From contig OY292276.1 of the NCBI GenBank assembly GCA_958496175.1, forward strand, positions 36,290,449 through 36,354,448: a DNA stretch of 64,000 nt, written 5' to 3'. The position numbers were made by a program, and so were the translations under genes. The stretch's first letter is position 1. Every line of letters begins with the position of its first letter. Source of the stretch: Sisyra terminalis (taxonomy: Eukaryota; Arthropoda; Insecta; Neuroptera; Sisyridae). The notes beneath the pieces are model-generated. The model was not told the origin of the DNA. It did not search any database and saw only the letters and a list, made by a program, of their open reading frames with translations. This document shows positions 12,433 through 25,741 of the stretch, in pieces.

Positions 12433-15400
12433 TTTAAAATTGCATATATTATTATTTATAACCAAAATGGTGAAAACCAAAATATTAAATATGTCTAAAG
12501 TGTATCTAAACTTGATCTAAATAAATAATTTTTTAACAGTATTCAAAATTAATTGTTTATTAACAATATTCCACTATGTTAGAATAAAGTTCTGTATTGG
12601 CTGTATGATTAAAAACAATCTGTAAACTGAAAAAAACTGAAAATTTGTTTGTCACCATATTCGATCCAGTACCAACCAACATTTGAAGTAACTTCACCAT
12701 TAAAGTTTAAACTGTAGTGAATAATTAACCTAAAGAAGTACCAAAAAAGTAGCACAGTTCTCAGGGTATTAATATTCTAATAGATAAACAAACATAATTT
12801 TTTGTATATAGGCCTTATTTGCATTTAAATACTTCTATAAATAATTCCAATATTCTTTTTTTAAAAGCTAGTTTTATTAGAGTTATTTTTCAAGACTTTA
12901 GGTTGTTAGAGTTTTAGGTACATTGATTACTTGCCATTATTAAGCTCTAAATTTAATAATTTTAAACTACAAAAACTACAAAAAATATTTTGAACCATTT
13001 TATACAAAACTGTTAGCCAAAAGGCATTTTTTTACATCTACATTTGTTTAGAAAGACTTGAAAATAATTTTCATTACATCATTTAATATCTAAATTAAAG
13101 TTACTTAAATGCAATTAAAAGATTATACTATATTAAGGTGAAATATCTCTACCGCTGAGTTATCGGTATTTTTCAAACATTTCTCGAATGTTTCTAAAGT
13201 ACTCTTCTTTTAAAAATAATATTTTTTATTTAGAAGTTAAATCTCGTTTTGATTTCAAAATCTATTTAACACATTTAAGTTTCAATTTAGTTCCATTTTA
13301 CGTTTTAAAATATTTAATTTTTCATAATATTTGGTAAAAAAAGTTAATTTTTGTACAATCCTCTTTATTTAAATTTATACGTTCGTAATCTAAAAAATAG
13401 ATAGTGCCATTTTTTTGGAAAAGGTAATTTTTTGATGAAATTAGATATAGGTAAGTATAACATCTTTGTGAAGAAACGCTCGACTTTCAAAACGAAATTC
13501 AAAACTCCAAAGAATATTTTGTATCTTTTCGGCTTTGTTTGCCAAAGAGTTTCATATAACATCGTTTTTTTATTTTTTTATTTATGAACGAAATTGACCT
13601 TATCATTCGATGAGCGATGAGTATAGACTTTGTTACACTTTAAGTTAGTATGTTAGTTGATGAATAAAAAAATATAAATAAAATAAGCATTTTCACAATT
13701 TTAATTATAAAGTAAACAAAATTGTAGAAATGATATACAAATTAAAGAGCCTGATTTTGATTAAAGTATTTTATCCATTCAAATGTAATAAAAGTGTGTA
13801 TAAACAAAGCTGTAATTATAACTTCAACGATGACGTGAACACAAAAAAAAATCACACTTATTCATTTCATGATAAAAACATATTTTTTGCAATTAAAATA
13901 ATTTTAAAATTATAAAATAAGTAAGAAAATATTCATTAAACTTTCAAATAGATCTGATTAGTAAATCGAATATTTAAAAACATACAAATTTTTAAATTTC
14001 ATAAATTCTCTGTTTATAATTATTCACGTAGTTAGGTCAGATAAATGTTTCTGGAGTGATTTATATATTTTTGATCAAATCGCTATATTTATTTATTTTT
14101 TATTTGATGATCCCGCCGTTTTTTTTTTTTTGGTAAAAAAATTAATTATTTTTTATTTATTTTTGCTTAAAAAATTAATTATATTATCTACGAGTAAGCA
14201 TTTTAAAGTTATACTCAAATATAAAAATCGCTGAATGGAAGAAAGATATCATGCATTTTTATCATGCGGTATCGATTAGCTAAAAGGCAAATTATCATAA
14301 AATTTCTATACCAATATGCAGGGTCTGTCTGTACTTTTAAATTTTTGACACAATTTTTGAATATAAATATTTTTTTAAAATTTTAATCTTTCCAAATATG
14401 CCGTATTTAAAGTTTTTTTTCTTTTGGTCTATTGGTCTTATTCTTCTAAATCTTCTAATGGTCTTAATTTTACTCAAGAACCGTTGAACCGATTTTGATG
14501 ATATATGATATTAAGGTACATTCAACTCATTTCACTTACAATATAGTTCGCGAGAAAAAAACTATGTTAAAAATCACTATAAATACATCGTCATTTCTGT
14601 TATTCATTATTTCAGTGCACAATTTGAATAAAAATTTTGTAATTTTTTTGATGTCGCATCATAAACAAAATCAAAACCTCAACCTTAGCATCATCTTAAC
14701 AAAAGCATTGAATGTAAAAGCAATGTTATGAAAAACAAAATTGTTGCATCGAATTTACAGATAATTCAAATTTTAAAACCTTGCTATTAAGAATTGCTTA
14801 TACTTAACTATACATGATATTTATTTCAAAAGTATTTTCCAAACATGTGGCCCATGCTGTATTGATAAACGGTTAATACATATAATATAAAAAATACATT
14901 TTGTATTAGTAGACAAATGTGTATACATATTGTACAGGGAGTACAAACCGCCAACTGTGTATAAACACACTATCTATATATAAATAGCCAATTTGGTCTT
15001 TTATTTGAAAACCAGTAACTACCCGTGAACTATGGGGGCTACAAAACTGATTTGCGTTTCAGGCCCCACAAACACTGAATCCGCCACTGCTCACCAACTT
15101 TTACATCCGAAATGAAAAAAAAACGTGTATGAAAATTACGAAAAAACCCTTTTTAAAGTGAAATATTGTATTTTTGGGATATGAGTAATTATTTGAAGAA
15201 TTGCAGCATTATTGGTATTTTTCGATTCATTTTAGTATTCCACGTAGATAAAGTCGAGGTTGTGAGCTAGTGTCATCAATTAAATTTTATTTCATAAAAA
15301 ATAAAACTCATTTAGTTACGTGAATAGAAGCAAATCAGGATTAAAAAAAACATAGACGCAAATAATTTATTTATGTCATATGAAATGTTTTACATAATTA

Positions 15401-17290
15401 CAAGCGTAGACATTTGTGCAAAATTGCGCATCCATGTCTGCCACGATATTATTATAAATAAATTGCTCTTGATTTTCCCTATTCTAGTTTCCTATCTTAA
15501 TTTCCATTTTAATTACATTGTGTATGTAAAGTTTGTTGAAAAGATACAGAGAACTGGAAACGCAATGAAATCACATTACTATGCAACATTTTTCTCAAAC
15601 CAAAAAAAAAAATAGAATGAAAGATATGTAACGTAAACGTGATGAACAGTAACAGTAGAGAAAGAATTTTTTTTAAATAAATATTCCAAACACGATTCAA
15701 CGACACGTTTGTTATTTCTCTTTTAGGAAATCTCAATATAAATTTCTATTTTATTCACTAAAAATTTCAAATAGAGAGAATTTTTTTTATATATATATTT
15801 TATTTGATTTTGATAGAACAAGGCGTTCATTTTACGAAAAAGAAAAATCTCATCAAACATAACTTTCATTTTCTTATTCCTAGAACTATATGTCATCGTC
15901 TCCAGAGAGTGTCACATAATGAATTCGATAGTCAATTTCATTCTTTTTTATATCCTTTAATCAACCCTGTATGAAGGTATCTTGAAATTCGTAATGAAAA
16001 TAAAAAATTAACTTAATCAATGTCGAATTATAATTAATTATATTTTTTCTTTTGTAAATTAATATTTAAGGGCCTCGTACGTGTTTTGCAAATTAATGTG
16101 ACAAAATTAAAGAAAGAAAAACACATTACTCATCACCGAGAGTAATTGATAAATGAGATAAAGAATATTGCTTAAGCAATATATATATAGAATATAGATG
16201 CAGTGAAAATTGAATGAGTCAACTCGATCAAAAGTAAAAACGTCGACTTCTTCGAAGTAGAGCTAACACGTAGGTATTAATTTCATTAAGCGTGCAAGAT
16301 ATTCAGTTACTCGCTGTACAAATTTTGTGAAATTTTCGATCCCTTTTTATTAAATTTAACTATGTTCACGTGAATAAATCTTCAACGATAATAATGAGAG
16401 CTCGTCTTTGAAATTCTCAAGACATAAAGAGAATGGTATAGAACTTAGGTTCCAGGTCATGTCTCCGGTAAAAAAAAAACAGTTCAATGCACTTTTTTAT
16501 CACGGTATATACGTATCGAGTGAATAATTTAACTCCACCTCCACATTTGAGTGATAATTTTTTTTCTAATATCTTCAAACATTAACCTAAAAATGTTTTA
16601 AAATTGTTTTAGAAGGGAGAGATAAAAACCTAGCAAGGGTTTCCAATAGTTTTACTTTTGTTAATGTATCCATGTTCTTATATATATGGATAATGGATGC
16701 TTATACACTTAATGTCTTACCACACTTTAGGTGTAAAAATTATAGAAAAATCAGAACAATATTTCTTTTATTTCTGTGCAAATTGATGTATTGATATAAA
16801 TTACGATGAATATTTCATAGGTTCATTTTAAAATTTAAACTTCAACTAAATATTATACGTCCCAAAAATACTGGTATTTATCAAATTCTTGATGATACAG
16901 ATGGTTAATGGGTAATTTCAAATTCATAACTTTAGAATACCAGTTGTATTGTAAACAAAAAAAAAATGAATAACTAATTAAGCCAAATAGAAAAATTAAC
17001 GAAATGACGAAATAAGACACTATGACAAAATTTAATTCAATAATGAGTAATCATCATTCTGTACATAACGATCTGTCTAGAATTTAAAAATATCCTGTCA
17101 GCCAAAAACACCTGTTGTTTGCTGTATTCTTATTTGAATTTAATGTTACTTAGTATTACGAAAATTCTTATGGCATTTAACAAGAAAATAAAAGAAAGGA
17201 CGGAAAATAAGATAGAAAACTAAAATAAAGATTAGGATTTGCTAGAAGTTCAAACTTTAAACATATCTATTTGAACTAGTTATTCTAAAT
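12433..17290. other. Long AT-rich spacer, no gene seen
   Basis: Only chance frames were found. Notes: the 24-base motif shared with 7906 at 14486-14510; a 14-base palindrome ATTGCTTAAGCAAT near 16170; a GC-richer patch with CCGCCACTGCTCACC near 15080 that looks like the edge of an old hAT-type element. Confidence 0.35.
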
Positions 17291-17506
17291 CAGTGGTTTT
17301 TACCTTTGTAGAAGGTACAGACCCCAAGAGTTTCAAATACGCATTCACCGAAGCCTTTTTATTTGGAAAAATGAAATATATTTTTTTCAAATTCAAAACA
17401 TAGGTATATATTTATTAATAGGTTATATGACCATGTGACCGAATCCGTGAGACTAACTCATCGAATCTTTGGGGGGTTCGATTGACGATTAGGTTAAGAG
17501 CCACTG
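17291..17506 (+). mobile_element. hAT-like MITE, family M6, copy a
   Basis: It starts CAGTGGTTTTTACC and ends GGTTAAGAGCCACTG, an inverted pair of the widespread hAT-type CAGTGGTTCTTAACC terminus. It is 216 bp and non-coding. The 8-bp flanks do not match, so the insertion is old or the target duplication has decayed. A second copy lies at 19630-19838. Confidence 0.75.
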
Positions 17507-18933
17507 TGTTATATGGAAGATGGTTCTAAGTTATTCTACGTATAATTGTCGTTATTGCTATAAATACAAAATATTCTCGGTATTCTGACCATTGTCTAAT
17601 CCTACATGCGAAATTTGTAAAAGTTAACTTGCATAATTGATTATTCAAATTTCTGAAAACTATCTACAAGACTACATGAAAATCAAATTCAGTTTTGATA
17701 TGCTCTTCGAGATTGTAATAGGTCAAAAAAGCAATAGGAAAAAACAAAAGAAAGCCAATTTCGGTGATATGCCATAATATGGTTCACCAATCAGAATCGG
17801 AAACAAATAATAGGGTTGGTGCTGGAATAGGGAAACAAAATTTTTAAAAACAAATACTCGGAAGACCGGGGAAGATATCATTAGTTAAACCTGTCAACAA
17901 AACTGATCTTAGCTACTTTAAAATATCAATTATTTTATCTATATATTTAGAGTATATTTTATCTATAGTTAATTTTAAAATTGAAGTTAAACAAGTTTTC
18001 TTATACTTAACAAGGGCAAAAAAAAAATAGAAATTGTTGAAGGTTTAGGTATATTTTTTTTAAAATCTGTATAAAGTAGGAAAATTAAATCTCGATAAAA
18101 ATTATTAACATCTAACGTAAGTTTTAAAAACCTTAAAGTAACCTTTTACCAGTAATTAACAATACGTAATCTGAGGAAAATAAAATTAATAAACTGCAAG
18201 AAATCGCAAATCATAAAAATTTAAACACGTTTTGCAGCTCCATCAAACAATTTATAAACTTGCAATGTTATGGCAGCTAGTTGCTAACTACACCAGATTG
18301 AATTTAAAGTTTCATAAAGAATTTGTAATGATTTATCATTTAAACTCTAAAATAACGAAATAAAAATATCTACTAAATGTTACACTTTTAAGTACAGTGA
18401 ACCCTTTGTTCAATACATGGTTTCGCCAAATAAAATCAGGAAGTAACGTGCGGAATGGTATCAATTTTGAAAATGATTTGTCTACAAAACCAGTCCCAAT
18501 TTCTTCGAAAACTTAATTGTCTTGAACATCAAATCCATGATTTGGAACTAATATTTCTACAAAAATTCCAACAAAATTAAAAAAGAAGTGTGTGTGTATG
18601 TGTGTAATGATGAACGCACGTAAGAAGTAACACTTTTTTGTAAAAATCTAGTTTTTCCCTGGGAATCAAGGTGTGCACAAATAAGCGCTATAAATTCAAA
18701 TTTTGAAAATGTAGTTTTTTCATCGCTAATAAGAGGAAAACTGATAAACAAAATTTCAAACTTTAAATGGTACTATTGATTTTAAAAGACCATATTTATT
18801 ATCTCGCGTAGTTGGCATGGTTCAAATTTTAGATAAGAAAAACCAACCCATTGATCACCTGCGCAGTTGCATCAAGTTTTGGTCAATTTAGAAATCTATA
18901 CTCCTCCATGAAACTGACAGCCCAAATTAACTT
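17507..18933. other. AT-rich spacer, no gene seen
   Basis: A short TG/GT run occurs near 18588-18605. Reverse frame 18557-18751 spans that simple repeat and is not considered coding. Confidence 0.35.
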
Positions 18934-19164
18934 CCGTAACACATCGTTGGCCTAAAATATTAACCTGCCAAGTCTTTTTTTAATTATTTTTCTATTTATT
19001 CCATTAAAAAGGAAATGCAAAGTTGATAAATCACTTTAAATGTAGAAATTTCAAAACGAAAATTTTCTACCTTTACTAATTTATGTCTTACATTCATTTT
19101 TTTTCTTCCCCTGTAAAACTGTTAAAATAGACTTAGAAGGTTAGCATTTAAGGTCGACGAAATT
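18934..19164 (-). mobile_element. MITE family M2, copy b
   Basis: Left ACATCGTTGGCCTAAAATAT then TTAACCTGCCAAGTCT; right AGACTTAGAAGGTTAGCATTTAAGGTCGACGA, its inverted counterpart. The interior (CCCCTGTAAAACTGTTAA) is the reverse complement of the interior of copy a at 7476-7742, so the two are inserted in opposite directions. Confidence 0.65.
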
Positions 19165-19193
19165 TATTTTTTCCCTCTCATGTTGCGCCTAAG

Positions 19194-19206
19194 GAAGTAT
19201 AACTTC
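19194..19206. repeat. GAAGTATAACTTC motif, copy 1
   Basis: This exact 13-mer also occurs at 32983-32995 and, inverted, at 31304-31316. It is close to palindromic and looks like the core of a dispersed element end, but no element could be delimited around it. Confidence 0.4.
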
Positions 19207-19629
19207 AAAATATGTTTTAGACCATTTGGCGAGTATACAATTACAATTGAAAATTCAGACGCAACGGTATTGAAAAAAAGTATTATTATTTTTATTAGAT
19301 ATATCTATATTTTATAATCAAGGATATCTCTTAATGACAGTTAAAATCATATTTATTCAAAATTTAAAGCTTCTTATGTATTTTAACTTATGTAAGTTGA
19401 AAACTAAAAAATTGGGATTCAGTTATAGGGCAATATTGTCATAATTATGGTTAATATTATATTTTTATTTATTTTTTAATAGTTAACTTTAAAGTGTTTT
19501 GTACTTGCTTAATAAAACATTTTAACGACTAGGAAATTTTAGTTTTAGTAAGGATAATTAAAATTATTTAATTCACATTTTAAGTTGACAGTAATATAAA
19601 ATATACCGATATGTACATATACGGACTGT

Positions 19630-19838
19630 CAGTGGTTCTTAACCAATGGTCTGTGAAAACCTACTACTGAAAAAGAACAGTAAAAAACGAATAAATAACT
19701 ACTAACTTCATTAATTTTTTTGAAAATGTTACCGCTATATTGAATATGTTTTAATAGCTGCTAATGGCTTTTATGTTTTACAAACTTCCCTTTTTATTAA
19801 AAATTGCTTCGGGATTTCAAAACGGTAGGAAACCACTG
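19630..19838 (+). mobile_element. hAT-like MITE, family M6, copy b
   Basis: It begins CAGTGGTTCTTAACCAATGG and ends GGTAGGAAACCACTG, an imperfect inverted pair. It is 209 bp, non-coding, and of the same terminus type as the copy at 17291-17506. Confidence 0.75.
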
Positions 19839-22800
19839 GGAAAAGTATAGTGAAATTAAAACTGACCCTTCAATGTAAACTGTAATAAAAAATAATGTTT
19901 ACATTAAGTTAAAATGTCCACATTTATCCAACAAGAATTTATACGGAATTTTTTGTATGATTTATGAAGAAGAATATCAATATGCTAAATGTTGACTAAT
20001 AAGAAAGAAAATTTTAATAAGTAAACAAATCGTGAAAAAAATTCGTTCATAAAATAAATGTTTGATATAATAACGTGAAATTACGATATTTAAGTATAAA
20101 AATAGCCTTTTCAATTAATTAAAAAACGTTGTAATAAAAGCGTGTATTATTAGGTATAGCTGGAGATAAAATCTCGTTAAGAAAATCTAAAGAATGAGTA
20201 TGGAGAAAAACTTTCGTATCTGTGTAGGATATTAGACTTTTGCATTTTTTTTTATTTATATTTTTGCAGGAGAAAATTAAATTAACATGAATTTGTTTGG
20301 CCCGTGATTGTGTATATGTTTCATCACATTCTGTGTTTTTTTTTATTTGTATCTATCAACAGACATAAAAAGATGAACTGGTATTGTATTGTTTCCGGTT
20401 CGGTTCACACGTAAACGGAAATTACGTAGATCAAGAGGAAAGAGGGCATCAATGAATAGTACAGGCCATTCTAGTTCCATTACATCGTTATATTATATTT
20501 TTTCACTTCAAAGTAATAAAGTAGAAACTTGATACATCTTCACATTTGTCGCAATTTATTCGTATTAAAAATACCATCATCAAAGTACATGTAACAAATA
20601 TTCGCAAATAATAAGTAAGTTTTTTTTTCGTTTTACTATTACAACGACATCGACAAATAAAAATGCAATAAAATGTCACACTTACAAACTACCTAGATTC
20701 TTTCACGCGAATAAATTGCGGTTGGCTTTTCCTTCTGGCCTTTTTCTCTATTCACATTCCTCGCTTGCATTCAATTTCTTTTCAATTTAAAAAGTTTACG
20801 ATTTGTCATTTTCTTGCTGTTGATCGGCAGAGTTGAAGTGAAAATGTAAATTTCGAAATATGTTTTCCGAGAAAAGTACAACATTAGAGGCCAATTTAAG
20901 TGAAAGAAATCGTTACATATGAAACATTTACTTCTAAATTAGATGGAAAAATTATCCTCTTCAAGGTCTATTGATTCATTAACGGATAATTAATTCACAA
21001 TACTTATTTATAATTTTATAAGAATGATTCATATGAAATGGACTTGCAACTTCATTTTTTTTGAAACTTTAATAAAATTTTTCAACAGCTTATTTAAAAC
21101 TCCCTATTTATTTGAAGACATATACTACAATTATTATAAAACGATTGTCTTAATTATTACAGATTAAACTTGCTTAAGTAAATATTTACAAACACGAGAC
21201 ATTAATAATTAATTAAATGTTGTAATAATCAGTTACTAAAATAGTCTTGTTTTGTTTACAATAGCTAAGAAATCCTATAGACTTTTGATATTTAACAATT
21301 TCGTAAACAAACCTTTCCTACTAATGTTTGCCTATTTTTTTTTCGAAAAGTTAAAAATCAATACAGAAACGAAAAACATTTCTTAAATTATTCTATTTAG
21401 CCTACACTATTGGTGAAATGCTTAATATATCTAAGACAATTTTTTTTAATTTGATTACGCTTTTAAAATACGAGAAATTGTTATTTAGAAAATTCAATTG
21501 TATTTACGTCATTGTTTTTGAAAATATAAAAATAAATATAATAGTTTACTTAAGCGTAGTTAATAACAAAAATTGATATTTTTTTTCATTGATTGTTTTT
21601 TAATAAACGCATTTTTTTTTATATACAGAAGACGGCTTAAAGAGTCAGGCTTTAACAGTTTAGATAGATGTCGACAATAGAATTTGTGACCAAAAATTTA
21701 TTCATTTACATACTATTATGAAAACACAAATCATATTGAACTATATAGTCAATCTATCTACAGTTTACAGTTTTTTTTATATATAAGATTTTTTAGCAGA
21801 ATAATATTTCTTTTAGTTACATAAGTTTTGAAAAAATGAATTCTCGTATGATTGAGTTTTCCCTTGGTTTTTCCTACCACAAAAACTATCTTAATTAACT
21901 TAATCTCTTATAAGCTTTGTATAATGATTTAAATTCACTTGTCAAACTTTATAAGCTCGTTGTATGATTTACGAACAACAACCAATTGTATTAACGTCTG
22001 ATATTTACAACAAAAGCGTGTGAGCTTAGTTGTTGAATAGATCTCAATTTTCTCAGAAAATATCATTTATTGTACCTTTGAGCTACGAAAACCATATCAG
22101 GGATAAAGAGTGACATTTCGATGGATACCTATAAGTCATAGGGGCAAGATAACAATAAACTTCTGCTGGTAGAATAATAGAGGAAAGTTTTTATATTGTT
22201 TTATCTCTTCAAATACTCACATGCTGAATTAAAATTGTGATAAAGTAAAATGTGTTTTTTTCTTTTTTGATAAACTATTTCGTACACTAACCAAACCATG
22301 AAACATTTTTTTTTCTATAACAGTTATCAGTTATTAAACAATTGTTCATATAAATTGAAATCAGTAGGTTATCATTAATCCTTACACCGTAAATAAAAAG
22401 AGGTAGTTTTTATTACAATTGTATCTGGATCAATGAAAACGTCTATGAGCGGAACAATTATCAACAATTGGTTTTAATTAACTTTGAAAAAATGTAAAAG
22501 CGATTTTCTTTCAAGACCAATACGTTTTTTTTCAAGATTCACTTCCAAGCTTACCATTTTTATTGCAAAACTTTTCAATTTAATTACAATTGTTTTAAGG
22601 TTGAACATTCAATGGAAATAGATAACTTTGAAATATTCTCCACGCTTATTTCATATGCCACACAAGTTGACACAAGTAAAGCAATTTTGTTTTTTTAATT
22701 TCGGAGAAAAATAATTTATTTAAAATATTGCTTTGTCAAAGTAAGTTTTCTGACTTTTAATACAATGCTCAAGAATTGGTTACAGTTGCATGAGAACTTG

Positions 22801-23235
22801 AACATTTTGCTTATTGAAAATAGGAAGTCAGCAAAAGTGTTACCAGGTGGTAGACTAGAAGAAAGATTCATAATGAATTTTTAAATTTAGTATAAAAAAT
22901 ACAAACAAACAAATTTAACTTTTTTTTCAAGCATTTACCTATTTTCTTTGTAAATTTATTGTTCACATTTAGTATGAAACAATTTTCCTTTAGGTAATAT
23001 CAATATTTTGATGTTACATACCAATAGTTTCATTGCAAAAAAATGTTTAAGACTATTTCCATTTGGTCTGTTAATTTAAAAAAAAAATACTGAAGTTGCC
23101 ACATTGATGTATTGAAAAATTCCGAGCCCAAAAAATGCTTTACGAAATGTTGGAAAAAAATAAAAAGTATTTCTTTTTGTTTATCTTTTATAAGAATTTT
23201 ACATATTTTCTTATAAGTTATGTAAAATTCGCGAG
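19839..23235. other. AT-rich spacer, no gene seen
   Basis: A GC-richer island at 20390-20470 is open for 25-30 codons on both strands but has no recognisable protein and no clear splice pair. Another mild island at 22070-22160 has nothing identifiable. No RNA gene was recognised. Confidence 0.35.
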
Positions 23236-23313
23236 TCATGTTACCAAACCCTCTTATTACACTTAAAAACTCCTCTCGCTTCTTTGTTTGCTAACGTTTT
23301 TATGAACGACCCC
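23236..23313 (+). mobile_element. M1 family, right-end fragment
   Basis: The segment ends TTTTTATGAACGACCCC, matching the right terminus of family M1 (compare 5931-5943), and the preceding block GTTTGCTAACG resembles GGTTAGCAAATC of copy a. No left terminus was found, so it is a truncated copy. Confidence 0.5.
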
Positions 23314-23883
23314 TTACTGTAATTTTTCTTTTCAGATTTTTCTTGAAAATATATAAAACATAAGTATTTTTATTTCTTAACTATATGTACCTAAATGGGT
23401 TTACAGTTTCCAAACAAATATGTCATATAATTCTAAAATGAATATCTAAATAATCTCCTTTATACAAGTTTTTTCGTGCAACTAATAGTTGTTTAGTTAT
23501 GTAGCTCAATAATTAATTAGGTAATGTATAAATAATTTTCCTGGAATTTTAATTTTTTTTCAAAAAAAAAAATGTAAACATTTCGTTAATTAGAAAAAAA
23601 AGTGAAGTAACATTACATTTATTGAACACCAATAAGTAAAACTATTCACCTTGTATTCCAAAAAAATTTTGGAATTTACATAAAGTAATAAATACTTAAT
23701 TTTTAAAGAATTTATTTTCAATCAATTATCTTTCGCTATAAAATCAATGACAACTCTACATTGTAAATACGATAGGTTTTTTAGTATCGAGAAATGAAAT
23801 AATAAATGCCTAATTAAATCTTAGTTGTTTTTTAAAACCCAATCAGAAACGGATGAATACATAATAACCTCTATAAATACAAA

Positions 23884-23956
23884 CTAACCTAGTTAATAGT
23901 ATAACGTTAATAATCTCCGCTTTAGTACAAGTAGATCTGGGTTCGAACCCCGTAAT
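23884..23956 (+). mobile_element. tRNA-derived SINE head or tRNA fossil
   Basis: An A-box-like AACCTAGTTAATAGTATAAC is followed 40 bases later by a consensus B box (GGGTTCGAACCCC). The body does not fold into a full cloverleaf by eye, so this is a tRNA-derived promoter head rather than a working tRNA. It abuts the M1 copy that follows. Confidence 0.55.
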
Positions 23957-24372
23957 TAGGGGCCATTCATAAAATACATGACTCAAAATTCTACTGGCTT
24001 AGACTCTCTTCCTTTCCTTCTCCAAATTGCATCACATTTTCTGCATCCTTCCCCCCCATTAAATATTATACCACGAAATATAGAGCCCTCCATGATACAT
24101 CGCTATCAATAGGTGCTAATAGGAGCTTGCAACTTATAAGAAGTTATGAATTGCTGTAACGGAAATAAGTAAGTTAAATAGAAAACGAATGACTGTTTAT
24201 CGTAATAGAAAAATGAAATTAAAAAGGCGAGAAAAACTGCAATAAAATTGTCTGATAAACAGCAATCGTCATGTTTCCTTGACCCCCCCTGATTCCCTTG
24301 TCACATGATGTCATACAAAGTGACATCCTGTCACCTTCCGTGTACGCGAACGTATTTTATCAATGGTCCTTT
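23957..24372 (+). mobile_element. MITE family M1, copy b
   Basis: Left end GGGGCCATTCATAAAATAC, right end GTATTTTATCAATGGTCC, an inverted pair. The interior block TGATAAACAGCAATCGTCAT then GTTTCCTTGACC matches copy a around 5822. It is non-coding. A pyrimidine-rich stretch near 24040-24055 is internal. Confidence 0.7.
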
Positions 24373-25296
24373 ACCGGAACTTTTTGTTTCTAGATTTTTA
24401 TTGAATGGTCGTTACAACTAAAAATAAAGGTTAAAACTAGATAATAATAGAAGAGGAGGAACGATTTTTGCGTAATTCTTAAAAAAAAAAGAAAAATAAT
24501 AGTAATACTATTTATCTTGGTATCAATGATTATCATGTTATTAGATCCTTATATTTCTAATGATATCCACATATGATATGGGAGAGTCTATACAATTCTT
24601 TATTCCGTAATCCAAATTGGTTTTTTTAATATAATGTCACATCATGACTTATTCATATCAATTCCCTCAAAAATTTGCAAGTTATTGAATTTTTTAACAG
24701 GACCAAAAAAGCAATTCCATTTTTCAATTTTTCCATTACGCATAATATTATTTCCATTAATAAAAGTCCAATACAAAAACATTACATGTGGGTATCATAA
24801 GATTAAAAGTAAAAAGTAAAAACATCTCTATTAGTACCAAACAAACCTCATCCCCTAAAAAAATAAAATCAAGTTAGGCCTGGTTGGTGAAAAAAATAAG
24901 GTAGAATAAAACCGAATGCTTTTGAAGTGAATATGTGATATAGAAACTTTCAATACCATTTTCCATTTTCATCCTCATTTTCATTTTATTTACGTTTTGG
25001 TGAAGTGGCAAAAATCGCCTGAATCGTTTCTGCTCGACATTACAGTTGGTATGCTTTATCATGTTTCGTTTCAACGTTTCGATGGGAAAACGCAAGAGGA
25101 ATATCGCAGAAAATTAGATTATTTGCAGAGAAAATATATTTTCGTTGAGATGGTGTGAGATTTTTTTTTCTCCGTATAAAGAAAAACTTTCAAGATTTTT
25201 GGTTTTGTATGTTATGCATTTGCAATTGAATATGTTTTTACGTTTTAATTATATGCATTTTATAAATGACTTCTTTCACTTTCTCTTGGCGAACAG
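24373..25296. other. AT-rich spacer, no gene seen
   Basis: A patch of TTTTCATCCTCATTTTCATTTT-like simple sequence lies near 24957-24990 and yields a chance reverse frame. A pyrimidine-rich tract at 25270-25290 leads into the exon candidate that follows. Confidence 0.35.
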
Positions 25297-25407
25297 GGGG
25301 AGTTATACAAGGCTAACCAGTCGGCCCTCAACGTCTCCTCGTGCCTCATGGACATACTTCAACATCAAAGATGGTCTTTAAGTATATTCAAAACCTGTTT
25401 CATTTAA
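25297..25407 (+). CDS. Candidate 3' terminal exon, unknown protein
   Basis: After a pyrimidine-rich tract and GAACAG acceptor (AG at 25295-25296), one frame stays open for 36 codons to TAA at 25405. The first 25 codons read GELYKANQSALNVSSCLMDI and onward, a plausible amphipathic protein. Their third positions are strongly GC-rich, unlike the surroundings, which is a coding-like signature; the last ten codons are AT-rich and may not be coding. No good donor is seen before the stop, so it would be a last exon, or end at a weak donor. It lies in the presumed first intron of the reverse-strand claudin-like gene. I do not recognise the family. It could also be a captured gene fragment. Confidence 0.35.
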   Translation, partial: GELYKANQSALNVSSCLMDILQHQRWSLSIFKTCFI

Positions 25408-25620
25408 AGATATTGTAAATAAATTTAAATGGACCAATCAGAGACCGTCTTTTATATTAATTTCTGCAAAAACTTTTTCGATGTTTAAATAACAGAAAAA
25501 CTAACAAATTGAGTACTATAACATATGAATTGTTTTCTACTTGGATATTGAAAATAATCTTCTTATACATTTTTATTTCCGGTCTTATTTTTTTCAAAAA
25601 AGATAAATGTTTTAACTTAC

Positions 25621-25741
25621 CGCTAGGCGTATCAAAATAGCCCCACATCGGCAGTCCTACAGCGGTGGCACCGAGTGCCAGGCAAACGAACCCTAAACAT
25701 GCCACGCATGACGAGTACAATGCCTTCTTTGGGTTAGCCAT
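25621..25741 (-). CDS. First coding exon of a claudin/PMP22-like membrane protein
   Basis: The exon encodes 40 residues plus one base (phase 1) before a strong donor (AGCG then GTAAGT). An in-frame TGA 12 nt upstream fixes the ATG at 25741. The peptide MANPKKALYSSCVACLGFVC and onward has a short basic cytoplasmic tail (Lys5-Lys6), one hydrophobic helix at about residues 8-30, then GLPMWGYFD at 29-37. That layout matches the first helix and start of the first extracellular loop in claudin-superfamily tetraspan proteins, where Trp precedes a GLW-C-C motif. Later exons, with the remaining loop and three helices, were not found and would lie at lower coordinates. Such proteins act in septate junctions or as membrane organisers; which member this is cannot be told. 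Translation past 25621 (KLKHLSF...) is intronic. Confidence 0.6.

Noticed and set aside
23884..23956. Intact tRNA gene
   Set aside because: A and B boxes are present but the acceptor and anticodon stems do not pair by eye; called a tRNA-derived fossil.
25457..25620. Continuation of the claudin-like frame past the donor (KLKHLSFLKK...)
   Set aside because: The GTAAGT at 25620 is a strong donor and the residues after it are AT-driven and Lys/Ile/Asn-rich, so this is intron read-through.
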